From assembly GCF_025994315.1 (NCBI RefSeq), contig NZ_BAQE01000002.1: 64,000 bases of DNA; one strand, given 5' to 3'. The notes below the pieces were generated by a model, which saw nothing but the letters and a program-made list of their open reading frames with translations, had not been told where the DNA came from and did no database searches. Source of the DNA: Swaminathania salitolerans. GTDB taxonomy: Bacteria; Pseudomonadota; Alphaproteobacteria; Acetobacterales; Acetobacteraceae. The position numbers and the translations under genes were made by a program. Shown in pieces: positions 26,288-34,721 of this stretch. The first letter of the stretch is position 1. Each line of letters begins with the position of its first letter.

Positions 26288-26876
26288 ATGTCCTTTCGGT
26301 CGGCGCCTGGAGCTGGCGCAGTTCTGGGGCTGCGCCAGTCTAGGCGCGCGCGCGCGTTTTGACAGCCTCGCATCGAAAGGACGTGTGTCGGGCGGAAGGT
26401 GCTGGATGAAGCAGGAAGCAGACCGGGGTCTTTCCGGATTCAGGGTGGCCGGAGCCGGAACAGCATCGAAACGATCGGGCGCAGTATTACCCGATGCGTG
26501 ATCCTGTTCGTCTCTTCGGACAAAAATTAACGAACGATGATACTTGGTATTTCGCAAACACGTTGTTCGACTTGCTAACAAAAAGTTAAAGCCAAGTACT
26601 CATAAAGAAAATCCAAAGTGGACCTGTAGGGTATTCATATAGAGTTCGTTTGTATCGCAATGTGTTCAGGGAGGATAATGTGTCATATGATGATAAATAA
26701 CGTTTTTCAATTGCCTGCCTCCGGGTGGAGGCGTAGGGAGTTTCCGATGGTTACTTCGTCCGTCAGGTTTTTCCCGACGGACAGGCAATATTCAAAATAT
26801 GTCTGAATCGCAGGTGATCCGCTCGCGGCGGTAGTGCCTGCCCGGGGCCTTAGGGCGTCATGGGGGAATAGTCGGA
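26288..26876. other. AT-rich intergenic leader upstream of Hint gene 2
   Basis: This 589-bp gap is markedly more AT-rich than the genes around it from about 26500 to 26810. It holds several inverted repeats: TACTTGG/CCAAGTA (26541-26547 and 26592-26598), TAAC-N5-GTTA inside that loop, GCCTCC-GGGT-GGAGGC (26717-26732) and GTCCGTC-N11-GACGGAC (26758-26782). A 42-codon reading frame with a strong ribosome binding site starts at 26678. I recognise no known riboswitch class. It probably contains the promoter and a structured 5' leader for the Hint gene, and the promoter of the divergent phosphatase. Confidence 0.6.
26678..26806 (+). CDS. Possible small ORF in the Hint gene 2 leader
   Basis: An ATG at 26678 lies behind GGGAGG and opens 42 codons ending at TGA 26804-26806. 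The peptide begins MCHMMINNVF and has no obvious signal peptide or membrane segment. The two downstream hairpins of the leader fall within it, so it could be a leader peptide that controls the Hint gene 70 bp downstream. The evidence is only the ribosome binding site and position. Confidence 0.25.
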   Translation: MCHMMINNVFQLPASGWRRREFPMVTSSVRFFPTDRQYSKYV

Positions 26877-29546
26877 ATGGCGACGACACTTAACGGAACC
26901 TGGTCTGCCGTGAATGTCAGCGGAACCACGCTGTTTCAAAGCGGTAGCGTGTTTGCTGAGCAGCCGGTCACCTTCGCGAATAACGCAAGCCTTGTGGTCA
27001 CGAGCGGAGCGCTTGTTTCCGGTATCACGGGATCCGGCCTGAATATCACGATAAGCGCGGGTGGAGACCTGACGGATGCCGCCCTGACAGGCGGGCGCGT
27101 CAATGTGCTCTCCGGCGGAATGACCACGGGCAACAGCTTTAACGGCGTGACGACCACGCTCAATGGCGGGGCGAGCTCGCTGAACGATACCTGGCTGACG
27201 AGCGGGACCGGGGGAACCTGGAGTTATGCCTATTCCGGCGCGACCGTGACAGGGGCGACAGTCGGAACGAGCGGTTTTCTGCAGATCCAGACCGGTGCCA
27301 CCGCGACCGATCTCACCGCGACCAGCGGCGGTTCGGCTGTAATAGCCGCGGGAACGACATCGGGCATCCATGCGACGGATGGCGGTTACGTTCAGTCCGG
27401 CGCTCTGGTGTTCTCGGGATATGCGGGCAATGGCGAGGTCGTCGATACCGGCGCGATCCTCACGGGAACCTGGTCCGCCAAGAACGAGAACGGGCAAACC
27501 GTTTACACGAACGGCTCCGTCACCGTGCACGATCCGGTCATTCTCAACGGTGCGACCCTCGTCGTCATGAGCGGTGCGGTCGTCTCGGGGCTTACCTGCT
27601 TCAAGGACTCGATTCCGACCATCAGCGTCCTGAACGGTGCCACGCTGACCGATTCGCACGTCACGCGTACCTATGTGCGCGTCGATGGCGGCGGCCTGCT
27701 GAGCAACAACCAGTTTCTCGGATGCGACACGACGCTCAATACGGGTGCGGCCTCGATCGGCGACAGCTTCGGCTGGTATGGCTATGCGGTCCAGTCCGTC
27801 AAGGTCGCCAGCGGGGCCACGGTCAGCGATGTCACCGTGCTGTCCAGCACGACGATCTCGGCTGCGACCGGTGCCGTGGTCGATGGGGCCAATGTGGCAT
27901 CCGGCGGTTCGGCGATCATCGCAAAGGACGTCGATCTCAACGGATTGAACGTCTCTGCGGGCGGCTATCTTGCAACCTACACCTCGATCGGCGGGACCAT
28001 CACGATCCCGACCACCCCCGGAACCCCGGAAGGAACCGTGCTGAACGGCACCTGGAGTGCTGTGCTGTCGAACGGTGCAACCATCTACACCAACGGCGTC
28101 AGCTCCTATGCCGAGCCGGTCACGCTCGGCAACGGCGCGGCGCTCTATGTGCAGAACGGTGCGGTCGCTTCCGGTCTTTCCGGGTACGGCGTCACGATTT
28201 ATGTGCAGGCCGGGGGCACTCTTGCCGATTCCTATATCGCGCAGGGCAATGTGACGGTCAGTGCAGGCGGTGTGACGAGCGGAAACAAGTTCAACTCGGA
28301 CCCGGTCAATCTGCTGTCCGGAGCGAGCTCGATCAACGATCTGTGGTACAATAGCGGGTACGACATCAACTGGAGCACCGTCAACAGCGGCGCATCGGTC
28401 ACGAACCCGCAATTCGGATCGGGCGCCTATGTCTCGGCTTTTCCGGGCTCGGTCGTCGAGGGGCCGTCCGTTTCGGACGGGGCTTATCTCGTGGTGGACA
28501 AGGCAGCGACCGATACCTGCTTCCTGGCAGGGACGATGATCCTCACCGATCGGGGGGAGATTGCCGTCGAAACCCTGCGCGTGGGCGATCAGGTGGTCTG
28601 CCATGTCGATGGCCAGGATCGTCTCCGGGCCGTGATCTGGGTCGGTCAGAGGCAGAACCGTTTCGAGCCGTGGCAACCCGAGGACATGGCGGGTTATCCC
28701 GTGCGTATCCGCGCAGGGGCGTTCGGCGAAGGGCAGCCTCACAGCGACCTTCTCGTTACCGCAGAGCATTGCTTCCTGTTCGACGGGCGCTTCGTGCCGG
28801 TGCGGATGCTCGTGAACGGCGAGAGCATCGCCTATGATCGCTCGATGCCGATCTACGATTACTATCATGTCGAGCTTTCGCAGCATTCGATCATCTATGC
28901 CAATGGCGTGAAGACCGAGAGCTATCTGGATAGCGGCAATCGTCAGGGCTTCCGGACGCGGGAAGGGGTTGCCACTCTCATGCCCGTTCCCGGGGCGGCC
29001 AGCTGGGAAAAGGATGCGGCTGCGCCGCTTTGTGTCGAGCGCGGGTTTGTCGAGGGGCTCTACAGGCGCTTCGCCGGCCAGTGTGCCGACAAGGGGTCCG
29101 ATAATGTCGCTCTGACCGACGATCCGGCGCTCATGCTCGTCGATGACAGGGGAACGCGCTATCTGCCGGTCCGCAAGGGAGGGGACAGGGTGACCTTCCA
29201 TGTCCCGCCGGGAATCTCGGCGCTGCGTCTGGTGTCGCGCACCATGCGGCCCTGTGACGTCATCGGCCCGTTCGTGGACGATCGTCGTCGTCTGGGTGTT
29301 CTGGTGGGCGAAGTCACGCAGTTCGGAGCGCATGGCGCACACGCCCTGCTGACCCATCTGACCGTTCCGGAGCTGGCGGGGTGGCATGACGGTTCGGGCG
29401 CTTGCCGCTGGACCGACGGCGCGGGGCTGCTGCTGCTCAACCGGGCGGCGACGGCATCGGAAAGCATGATCAGCGTCCAGATCGTTTCGGCCGGTCCTTA
29501 CAGGATGGCGCTCGAGCCGGATCGGTCGCAGCCGGTCGCGGCCTGA
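26877..29546 (+). CDS. AIDA-like repeat protein with C-terminal Hint domain (paralogue 2)
   Basis: This 889-residue protein has about 547 residues of glycine/serine/threonine-rich beta repeats that resemble autotransporter (AIDA-type) passenger repeats. Three long modules start with LNGTWSAV-like sequence near residues 5, 195 and 390, each with SGAVVSGL and a SAGGVTSGNxF element. The Hint module begins at Cys548 (CFLAGTMI), with LLVTAEH and SQHSIIYANG, and ends ESYLD without the splicing His-Asn. The conserved C-terminal domain follows (PGISALRLVSR, DDRRRLGVLVGE, AGPY). No classical signal peptide or translocator barrel is visible, so type I-like or other export is possible. It is probably a surface or secreted protein whose repeat part is cleaved off by Hint chemistry. 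Confidence 0.88.
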   Translation: MATTLNGTWSAVNVSGTTLFQSGSVFAEQPVTFANNASLVVTSGALVSGITGSGLNITISAGGDLTDAALTGGRVNVLSGGMTTGNSFNGVTTTLNGGASSLNDTWLTSGTGGTWSYAYSGATVTGATVGTSGFLQIQTGATATDLTATSGGSAVIAAGTTSGIHATDGGYVQSGALVFSGYAGNGEVVDTGAILTGTWSAKNENGQTVYTNGSVTVHDPVILNGATLVVMSGAVVSGLTCFKDSIPTISVLNGATLTDSHVTRTYVRVDGGGLLSNNQFLGCDTTLNTGAASIGDSFGWYGYAVQSVKVASGATVSDVTVLSSTTISAATGAVVDGANVASGGSAIIAKDVDLNGLNVSAGGYLATYTSIGGTITIPTTPGTPEGTVLNGTWSAVLSNGATIYTNGVSSYAEPVTLGNGAALYVQNGAVASGLSGYGVTIYVQAGGTLADSYIAQGNVTVSAGGVTSGNKFNSDPVNLLSGASSINDLWYNSGYDINWSTVNSGASVTNPQFGSGAYVSAFPGSVVEGPSVSDGAYLVVDKAATDTCFLAGTMILTDRGEIAVETLRVGDQVVCHVDGQDRLRAVIWVGQRQNRFEPWQPEDMAGYPVRIRAGAFGEGQPHSDLLVTAEHCFLFDGRFVPVRMLVNGESIAYDRSMPIYDYYHVELSQHSIIYANGVKTESYLDSGNRQGFRTREGVATLMPVPGAASWEKDAAAPLCVERGFVEGLYRRFAGQCADKGSDNVALTDDPALMLVDDRGTRYLPVRKGGDRVTFHVPPGISALRLVSRTMRPCDVIGPFVDDRRRLGVLVGEVTQFGAHGAHALLTHLTVPELAGWHDGSGACRWTDGAGLLLLNRAATASESMISVQIVSAGPYRMALEPDRSQPVAA

Positions 29547-29622
29547 GGGCACGATCTCCCTCTTCGCGGAACCTGCGATGTTCTCGCGAAGGACAGGGAA
29601 CGCAAACCGGATGATATCCCGG

Positions 29623-29649
29623 AAAAGGCAGGCCTCGAGCCTGCCTTTT
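29623..29649. terminator. Rho-independent terminator after Hint gene 2
   Basis: AAAAGGCAGGC / GCCTGCCTTTT forms an 11-bp stem with the 5-nt loop CTCGA, ending in a T run, about 75 bp after the stop codon. The symmetric A and T tracts make it potentially bidirectional. Confidence 0.9.
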
Positions 29650-29877
29650 TGCGTTGCTGCGTTCGGTGCGAGTGGCCTCCATTCGTCAAATAGTCATTAC
29701 AATATTGATGTTTCAAATTATCTTATCTATTCCGTATCGTTGATGTGTTCCTGTTCACAGACTACTATATCCATGTATTTGTTCAATAAAATAAATAAAT
29801 GCATGGTTCCTGATCGTCATATCCTCGCAGAGTGAGTGGCGATCCGGTTCGATGTCCTGAACGGAAAGGGCAGAGCG
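29650..29877. other. AT-rich promoter region of Hint gene 3
   Basis: This stretch is strongly AT-rich compared with its surroundings. It contains a near-perfect inverted repeat, CCATGTATTT at 29771-29780 and AAATGCATGG at 29797-29806 (one mismatch), a plausible operator. A GTG at 29836 is in frame with the next gene but has a poor ribosome binding site. Confidence 0.5.
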
Positions 29878-32244
29878 ATGGTCGGCACCGAGGGCGTGGC
29901 ATTATCTTCGGGGGAGCGCGTGAGCGCCCCGGAAAACGTTTCTGGAAACGTTTCTGGAAGCGTTTCTGGAAGTGCCTCTGGAAGCGCCTCCGGGGGCGTT
30001 CCGGGGCGTGACACGGATGCCGATATCGATACGCGGGTAAGCGCCTATGCCGGTGCAGGTACGAGGCCGTATTCCGGTCCTGTCATTCTCACCGGCGATT
30101 GCTCTGCCGTGATGCGGGACGGGCAGCTCCGGTATCTTCAGGACGGACAGCTCTACGACCCTCCTGTCAGTTTCGGATCGGGGGCGTCCCTCCTCGTGAC
30201 GAGCGGCGTCACGCTCTCCGCCATCGACGCATTGCCGGACTCGTATCTTCATGTCTCGATCGCCTCGGGCGGGAGGGTGAGCGGCGCTACCCTGGAAGAG
30301 ACGGATATGCGCGTGAGCGTCCTGTCCGGAGGGGTGACCGAGGGAAACAGATTCACCGGGTCGGTCGATTTCGAGGAAGGCGCTGTTTCCCGCGACGACA
30401 CGTTCATGCGGAGCGAAGGCGGATATGGCTATGCCTCGGTCATGAGCGGCGCGGTTGTCAGCAATCTCACGATGGAAGAGACGACCTCGCTTCATTGTGC
30501 GGGCGGCTCGGTCATCGACGGTCTGACCCTGTCCTCTGGTGCGGCAGGCTATATCGATCGCGGCGTTGCGCTCGATGCCGTCATGATCAGGGCAGGTGCA
30601 GACTTCACGACCCACTCCCCCCTCAACGAAGCGTTCGGGATTCCGGCCAGGCCTGCATCCGGCCCGAACATGGTTGCGGGGAATGTCTGGCGTGCGGAGC
30701 CGGGCCCCGACGGGAAGACGCGCTATGTTGCTGAGGACAGGGGAGAGGGCGAGGAAATATTTACGGGTGTGCCGGTTTTCCCGCCGGGCGGGTCCCTGCT
30801 CTACGTGACCAGCGGCGCCGTCGTTTCCGGACTGGTCGGTGACGATGTCTATATCCATGTTCAGGACGGAGGGATACTGACGGGCTGCTATATCGCTTCC
30901 GGCGGTCTGACCGTGCAGGACGGAGGAGTTTCGCGGGGCAATGTCTTGCGCGCCTGTCCGACCTTGATCGAGCCGGGGGGTGTTTCGGAAGACGATCTCT
31001 GGGAAGGGTCGGAGAGTCCCTTCATGGTCATGATCCAGAAAGGGGCGCGTGTCGATCGTCCCGGTTTCGGTAACTATGTCATGGTCGAAGCCTACAGGGG
31101 CTGCGCGATTACGGCGCCGCGCGTCGCCGAGGGCGGGTCACTCTATATCATGGGCGCTTCTACCGATGCGTGTTTCCTGCCGGGAACCCTTATCCGCTGC
31201 GAGATCGGAGATATGCCGGTCGAGAGAGTCGCGCGAGGAGACCGGGTCTGGTGTCTTGAAGGCGGTCGTGAGGTCCTGCGCCGGGTCACGCGCGTGGTGC
31301 AGCGCCCCAGAACGGTCGCGCCCACCCTTTCCGACGACTGCGCCGGTTACGCCGTGCGTATTCTCGCCGGGGCTTTCGGAGACAGCATTCCGCAAAGCGA
31401 TCTCTGCGTGACCTCCGAGCATTGCTTCCTGTTCGAAGGCCGTTTCATACCCATACGGATGCTCGTCAATGGCAGGAGCATCGCTTACGACCGCGCCCGC
31501 GTTTCTTATGTCCATCATCATATCGAGCTCGAGCGACATGCGGTGATCTTTGCCAACGGCGCGCCCACGGAGAGCTATCTGGATACAGCCTCCCGGCGGC
31601 TTTTGCCCGGTGCCGGAAATGTCATCGCCCTCTCCCCCTGCGTGCCGCGTAGCTGGGAACGGGATTCGGCTGCGCCGCTTTGCGTCCTTCGCGACTTCGT
31701 TGAGCCGGTCTATCGGCGTCTTGCGGATATCGCCGACAGGATGGGCTTGCCGGTGGCGGAGGCGCTGCCCGAGTGCGATAGCGATCCGGCGCTTTCGCTG
31801 GTCGATGACAGGGGGCGTCAGCTTCCGGTGTTGCGCCGCTCGGGAGACAGGATCACGTTCTCGGTTCCGCGCAGGGCGCGTCATGTCCGGCTGCGATCGC
31901 GCACGTCGCGCCCGTTCGATACCATCGGTCCGTTTGTCGATGACAGGCGCGCGCTCGGGGTGCTTGTGGGGGAAATCAGACAATTCGGGAGCCGGCGCGA
32001 TTATCTGCTGACAACGCATCTGACCGGCGAGGCGCTTGCCGGATGGCACGATCCCGAGCACGCCTCCTGCCGCTGGACGGCAGGAGATGCCCTCATCGTC
32101 CTGACGGATGACCCGCAGGAAATGGAGACGCTCCTGACGATCGAGATTCTCGCTGGCGGACCTTATGTCGTGGCGTCCCGGTCTGCCGCTCCTCTGGCGG
32201 TTCTTCCGGCCGCTCTTCGGGTGACATCAACCGCGGCAGCCTGA
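29878..32244 (+). CDS. Repeat protein with C-terminal Hint domain (paralogue 3)
   Basis: This protein has 788 residues from the ATG at 29878 (GGAAAGGG upstream) or 802 from GTG 29836. The N terminus carries a VSGN/VSGS/ASGS tetrapeptide repeat, followed by two long AIDA-like modules (LLVTSGVTLSAI and LLYVTSGAVVSGL). The Hint module starts at the cysteine codon 31171-31173 (CFLPGTLI), with LCVTSEH and LERHAVIFANG, and ends TESYLD. The C-terminal domain matches paralogues 1 and 2 (RHVRLRSRTSRPFDTIGPFVDDRR, GEIRQFG, AGGPY). It is 332 bp downstream of paralogue 2 with its own terminator-separated promoter, suggesting tandem duplication followed by divergence. Confidence 0.87.
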   Translation: MVGTEGVALSSGERVSAPENVSGNVSGSVSGSASGSASGGVPGRDTDADIDTRVSAYAGAGTRPYSGPVILTGDCSAVMRDGQLRYLQDGQLYDPPVSFGSGASLLVTSGVTLSAIDALPDSYLHVSIASGGRVSGATLEETDMRVSVLSGGVTEGNRFTGSVDFEEGAVSRDDTFMRSEGGYGYASVMSGAVVSNLTMEETTSLHCAGGSVIDGLTLSSGAAGYIDRGVALDAVMIRAGADFTTHSPLNEAFGIPARPASGPNMVAGNVWRAEPGPDGKTRYVAEDRGEGEEIFTGVPVFPPGGSLLYVTSGAVVSGLVGDDVYIHVQDGGILTGCYIASGGLTVQDGGVSRGNVLRACPTLIEPGGVSEDDLWEGSESPFMVMIQKGARVDRPGFGNYVMVEAYRGCAITAPRVAEGGSLYIMGASTDACFLPGTLIRCEIGDMPVERVARGDRVWCLEGGREVLRRVTRVVQRPRTVAPTLSDDCAGYAVRILAGAFGDSIPQSDLCVTSEHCFLFEGRFIPIRMLVNGRSIAYDRARVSYVHHHIELERHAVIFANGAPTESYLDTASRRLLPGAGNVIALSPCVPRSWERDSAAPLCVLRDFVEPVYRRLADIADRMGLPVAEALPECDSDPALSLVDDRGRQLPVLRRSGDRITFSVPRRARHVRLRSRTSRPFDTIGPFVDDRRALGVLVGEIRQFGSRRDYLLTTHLTGEALAGWHDPEHASCRWTAGDALIVLTDDPQEMETLLTIEILAGGPYVVASRSAAPLAVLPAALRVTSTAAA
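29932..30003 (+). repeat. 12-bp tandem repeat, 6 copies (GSVS-type peptide)
   Basis: Six 12-bp units of the form GGA-RRC-GYT-TCT encode ENVS, GNVS, GSVS, GSAS, GSAS and GGVP near the N terminus of Hint protein 3. The repeat is in frame, so gain or loss of units would change linker length only. Confidence 0.85.
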
Positions 32245-32394
32245 ACACAGCCCTGCCTCCCCTATGCCCCGTCTTCACCGCATCCTGTCTTCACCGCGTC
32301 CTGTCCGGGTGGTCTCGCCCGTTCGGGGATGCGGCTTGCGGGTCTCGAGTGCTCCCCGGTATCGAGTGCTTGCGGGATGGAGGCGTCTCCGGCG

Positions 32395-32766
32395 CTATTC
32401 GGGGAGGATCGCGGCGAAATGGGCGCCCTGGCTCGGCGGGGCGGAAAGGCCGGGCACCGGGAGCGAAGGCGTGGAGGGCGGGTCGAGCAGGGAGAGCACG
32501 GCCATCGCCCGCGCGCGTTCCACCGGGTCTGCATAGGCGTAGAACACCTCTCTCGCTTCGCGTCTGGAGGCGATCAGCCCGGCGCGCCGCAGCTCGCCGA
32601 GCTGTTGGGAGAGTGCCGGCTGGCCGATCCCGGTCGTGGCCTCGAGATCCGAGACGCTTCTCTGACGGTCGATGAGCGCCGTCAGTATGGCCAGACGCTG
32701 GGGCTGACCGTAGAGGCGGAGCCGTTCGAGCAGGGGAGACTGGTTTCTGGCGACGGGCGATGTCAT
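32395..32766 (-). CDS. ArsR-family repressor, cysteine-free, in sulfide locus
   Basis: This 123-residue winged-helix repressor has the recognition helix in IGQPALSQQLGELRRAGLI and the wing in SRREAREVFYAYAD. By context and sequence it groups with the sulfide-responsive BigR/SqrR/YgaV type. Those use two cysteines to sense persulfides, and this protein has no cysteine at all, so its signal must be read differently. It starts within the stop of the peroxiredoxin gene (ATGA, 4-bp overlap), so the two are translationally coupled. The likely target is the 27-bp palindrome at 33486-33512 controlling both divergent arms. Confidence 0.88.
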   Translation of the reverse strand: MTSPVARNQSPLLERLRLYGQPQRLAILTALIDRQRSVSDLEATTGIGQPALSQQLGELRRAGLIASRREAREVFYAYADPVERARAMAVLSLLDPPSTPSLPVPGLSAPPSQGAHFAAILPE

Positions 32767-33455
32767 GCGGCATCGTCCGCCTGCAGGCGGTGATACCAGG
32801 GCTGGTCTTCCTGGCCTTCCGTATCGCCGGACGCGTGCAGCCTGCAGGTTTCCGTGGGCGGCGGCAGGAAGACGGGGTCGCCCGGATGCCAGTTTTCCGG
32901 CGTGAGCCGTGTCCCGTCTGCCGTATGTTGCAGTGCCCTCACCGTCCTTTCTATCTCGGCGACGCAGCGCCCGACCGAGAGGGGATAGGTCAGGATCGCC
33001 CGGATCGTGCCGTCCGGTGCGATGATGAAGGTAGAGCGGACCGTGCTGCTGTTCTGTGCCGTTTCGTCGAGCATCCCGTAAGCCCGGGCAATCGTCATCG
33101 AAGGGTCTTCTATGATCGGGAAGCGGATTTCGACCCCGAGATCCCGGTGGATCGCATCGACCCAGGCCAGATGGGCGGGAAGACTGTCCACCGAGAGGCC
33201 GAGCAGCGCGCACCCCAGGGCTTCGAAGCGCGGCTGCGCCTTGGCGAAGGCCAGGAATTCGCTCGTGCAGACGGGTGTGAAATCCGCCGGATGGGAAAAG
33301 AGAACGACCCAGCCGCCACGATAGTCGCTCAGGGTGACCGTCCCGCGTGTCGAACGTGCCCGGAAATTCGGAGCGGATCTTCCCAGAACAGGGGCACCGC
33401 CGGTCTGGTGTGCCTCGGTCTGGCGTGTTTCTCTTGTCTCGACCTTCAGATCCAT
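32763..33455 (-). CDS. Peroxiredoxin (Prx6-like)
   Basis: This 230-residue thiol peroxidase has the active-site motif HPADFTPVCTSE, in which Cys is the peroxidatic residue. The family also shows PSMTIARAYGML and RSTFIIAPDGTIR here. Further cysteines in SVGRCVAEI and PPTETCRLH could resolve the intermediate. The ATG at 33455 is preferred because the earlier ATG at 33497 lies inside the palindromic operator and lacks a ribosome binding site. It is first in a two-gene unit with the ArsR repressor. In this locus it may deal with polysulfides or peroxide, or pass a thiol signal to the cysteine-free repressor. Confidence 0.9.
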   Translation of the reverse strand: MDLKVETRETRQTEAHQTGGAPVLGRSAPNFRARSTRGTVTLSDYRGGWVVLFSHPADFTPVCTSEFLAFAKAQPRFEALGCALLGLSVDSLPAHLAWVDAIHRDLGVEIRFPIIEDPSMTIARAYGMLDETAQNSSTVRSTFIIAPDGTIRAILTYPLSVGRCVAEIERTVRALQHTADGTRLTPENWHPGDPVFLPPPTETCRLHASGDTEGQEDQPWYHRLQADDAA

Positions 33456-33485
33456 GTCCTCAATCCTGAAACTGTCCTTGACGCT

Positions 33486-33512
33486 GTCGTTTATCATATT
33501 TACATAAACGAC
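33486..33512. promoter_or_regulatory. ArsR-type operator palindrome of the sulfide locus
   Basis: A perfect inverted repeat, GTCGTTTAT-N9-ATAAACGAC, with an AT-rich centre lies in the 168-bp gap between the divergent peroxiredoxin and persulfide dioxygenase genes. Its size and symmetry fit a dimeric ArsR-family repressor. Confidence 0.65.
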
Positions 33513-33623
33513 GAAACATCACATTCGCGAAATATGAAACCCGCGAAACGCGCATGAACCGCCAGCGAACCACCCACGAACCGCCATGGATCCCGCTCTT
33601 GCGGGAAAAGGGGAGTCACACCG

Positions 33624-34550
33624 ATGGATGACGTCACGATCGAAAGAGCCGCCGCGCTCGTGAAGGCCACCTGCGCCGGGAAAGCGCGGCGCCCCGTCAT
33701 TCGCAGTTTCTTCGACGAGCCGACTTTCACGGCCTCGCATGTCGTTTACGACCCGGAGACGCGCGAGGCAGCGATCATCGACAGCGTGCTCGATTACGAT
33801 CCCGCCTCGGGTCGCACCTCCTCCGCCAGTGCGCAGGCGATCCTCGATTTCGTTAAATCCGAAAGTCTCGAAATCGTCTGGCAGCTCGAGACCCACGCGC
33901 ATGCCGATCATCTCTCTGCCGCGCCCTGGCTGCAGGAGAAGCTCGGGGGCAAGCTTGCGATCGGCTCCGGGATTCTCGAGGTGCAGGATGTCTTCGGCAA
34001 GATCTTCAATGCGGGTACGCGTTTCGCGCGGGATGGATCGCAATTCGACAGGCTCTTCACCGATGGCGACAGTTTCCGTATCGGCGGGATAGACGCCATC
34101 GCCGTTCATGTGCCCGGTCATACTCCCGCCGACATGGCATTCGTCATCGGCGATGCCGCCTTTATCGGCGATACCCTGTTCATGCCCGATTTCGGTACGG
34201 CCCGGGCGGATTTCCCGGGCGGGGATGCGCATCGGCTCTATCGCTCGATCCGCAGGCTTCTCTCGCTGCCCGATGAGACGCGGCTTTTCCTCTGTCACGA
34301 CTACAAGGCACCCGGACGGGATGTCTATGCCTGGGAGACGACCGTCGGTGCGCAGCGCGCCTCCAACATCCATGTGCATGACGGGGTGACGGAAGACGCC
34401 TTCGTCACCATGCGCACCCGTCGCGATGCGACCCTGACATTGCCGAACCTCATCATGCCTTCTGTCCAGATCAACATGCGCGGTGGAAAACTGCCGGAAC
34501 CGGAAGAAAACGGAACGCGCTATATAAAGATACCGCTCGATACCCTGTGA
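33624..34550 (+). CDS. blh: Persulfide dioxygenase-like metallo-beta-lactamase fold protein (Blh)
   Basis: This 308-residue mononuclear iron dioxygenase family protein should oxidise glutathione persulfide to sulfite. Metal ligands are visible in THAHADHL (His91, His93, Asp95, His96), VPGHTPAD, FIGDTLFMPDFGTARADFPGG and LFLCHDY. It is closest to Blh of BigR operons, but the N-terminal rhodanese/phosphatase-like (DUF442) domain that such proteins often carry is absent here and occurs instead on the next gene. AAGGGGAG precedes the ATG. Divergent from peroxiredoxin-arsR across the operator. Confidence 0.92.
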   Translation: MDDVTIERAAALVKATCAGKARRPVIRSFFDEPTFTASHVVYDPETREAAIIDSVLDYDPASGRTSSASAQAILDFVKSESLEIVWQLETHAHADHLSAAPWLQEKLGGKLAIGSGILEVQDVFGKIFNAGTRFARDGSQFDRLFTDGDSFRIGGIDAIAVHVPGHTPADMAFVIGDAAFIGDTLFMPDFGTARADFPGGDAHRLYRSIRRLLSLPDETRLFLCHDYKAPGRDVYAWETTVGAQRASNIHVHDGVTEDAFVTMRTRRDATLTLPNLIMPSVQINMRGGKLPEPEENGTRYIKIPLDTL

Positions 34551-34562
34551 GCTTCGGTGCGG

Positions 34563-34625
34563 CCGTCATCTGTGCGAGGCATGGCGTGCGAGGCATGGCC
34601 CCGCCCGGATGACGGAGTTTTTTTT
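34563..34625 (+). terminator. Terminator-like hairpin with internal 14-bp duplication
   Basis: CCGTCATC (34563-34570) pairs with GATGACGG (34608-34615), followed by AG and eight T residues. The loop contains two exact copies of GTGCGAGGCATGGC at 34572 and 34586, so the loop was lengthened by a tandem duplication. It may attenuate transcription into the SQR gene. Confidence 0.65.
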
Positions 34626-34721
34626 CAGGCGGACGATCCGCCCGTTCATGATGCCCCTGCCGGATCGGAAGCGCTCTGCGTCCGGGCATCTCAGCCAGAG
34701 TGATCAGAGAAAGGCACGACA

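Noticed and set aside
33455..33497. ATG 33497 as peroxiredoxin start
   Set aside because: It lies within the operator palindrome and has no ribosome binding site; the ATG at 33455 gives a normal N terminus.
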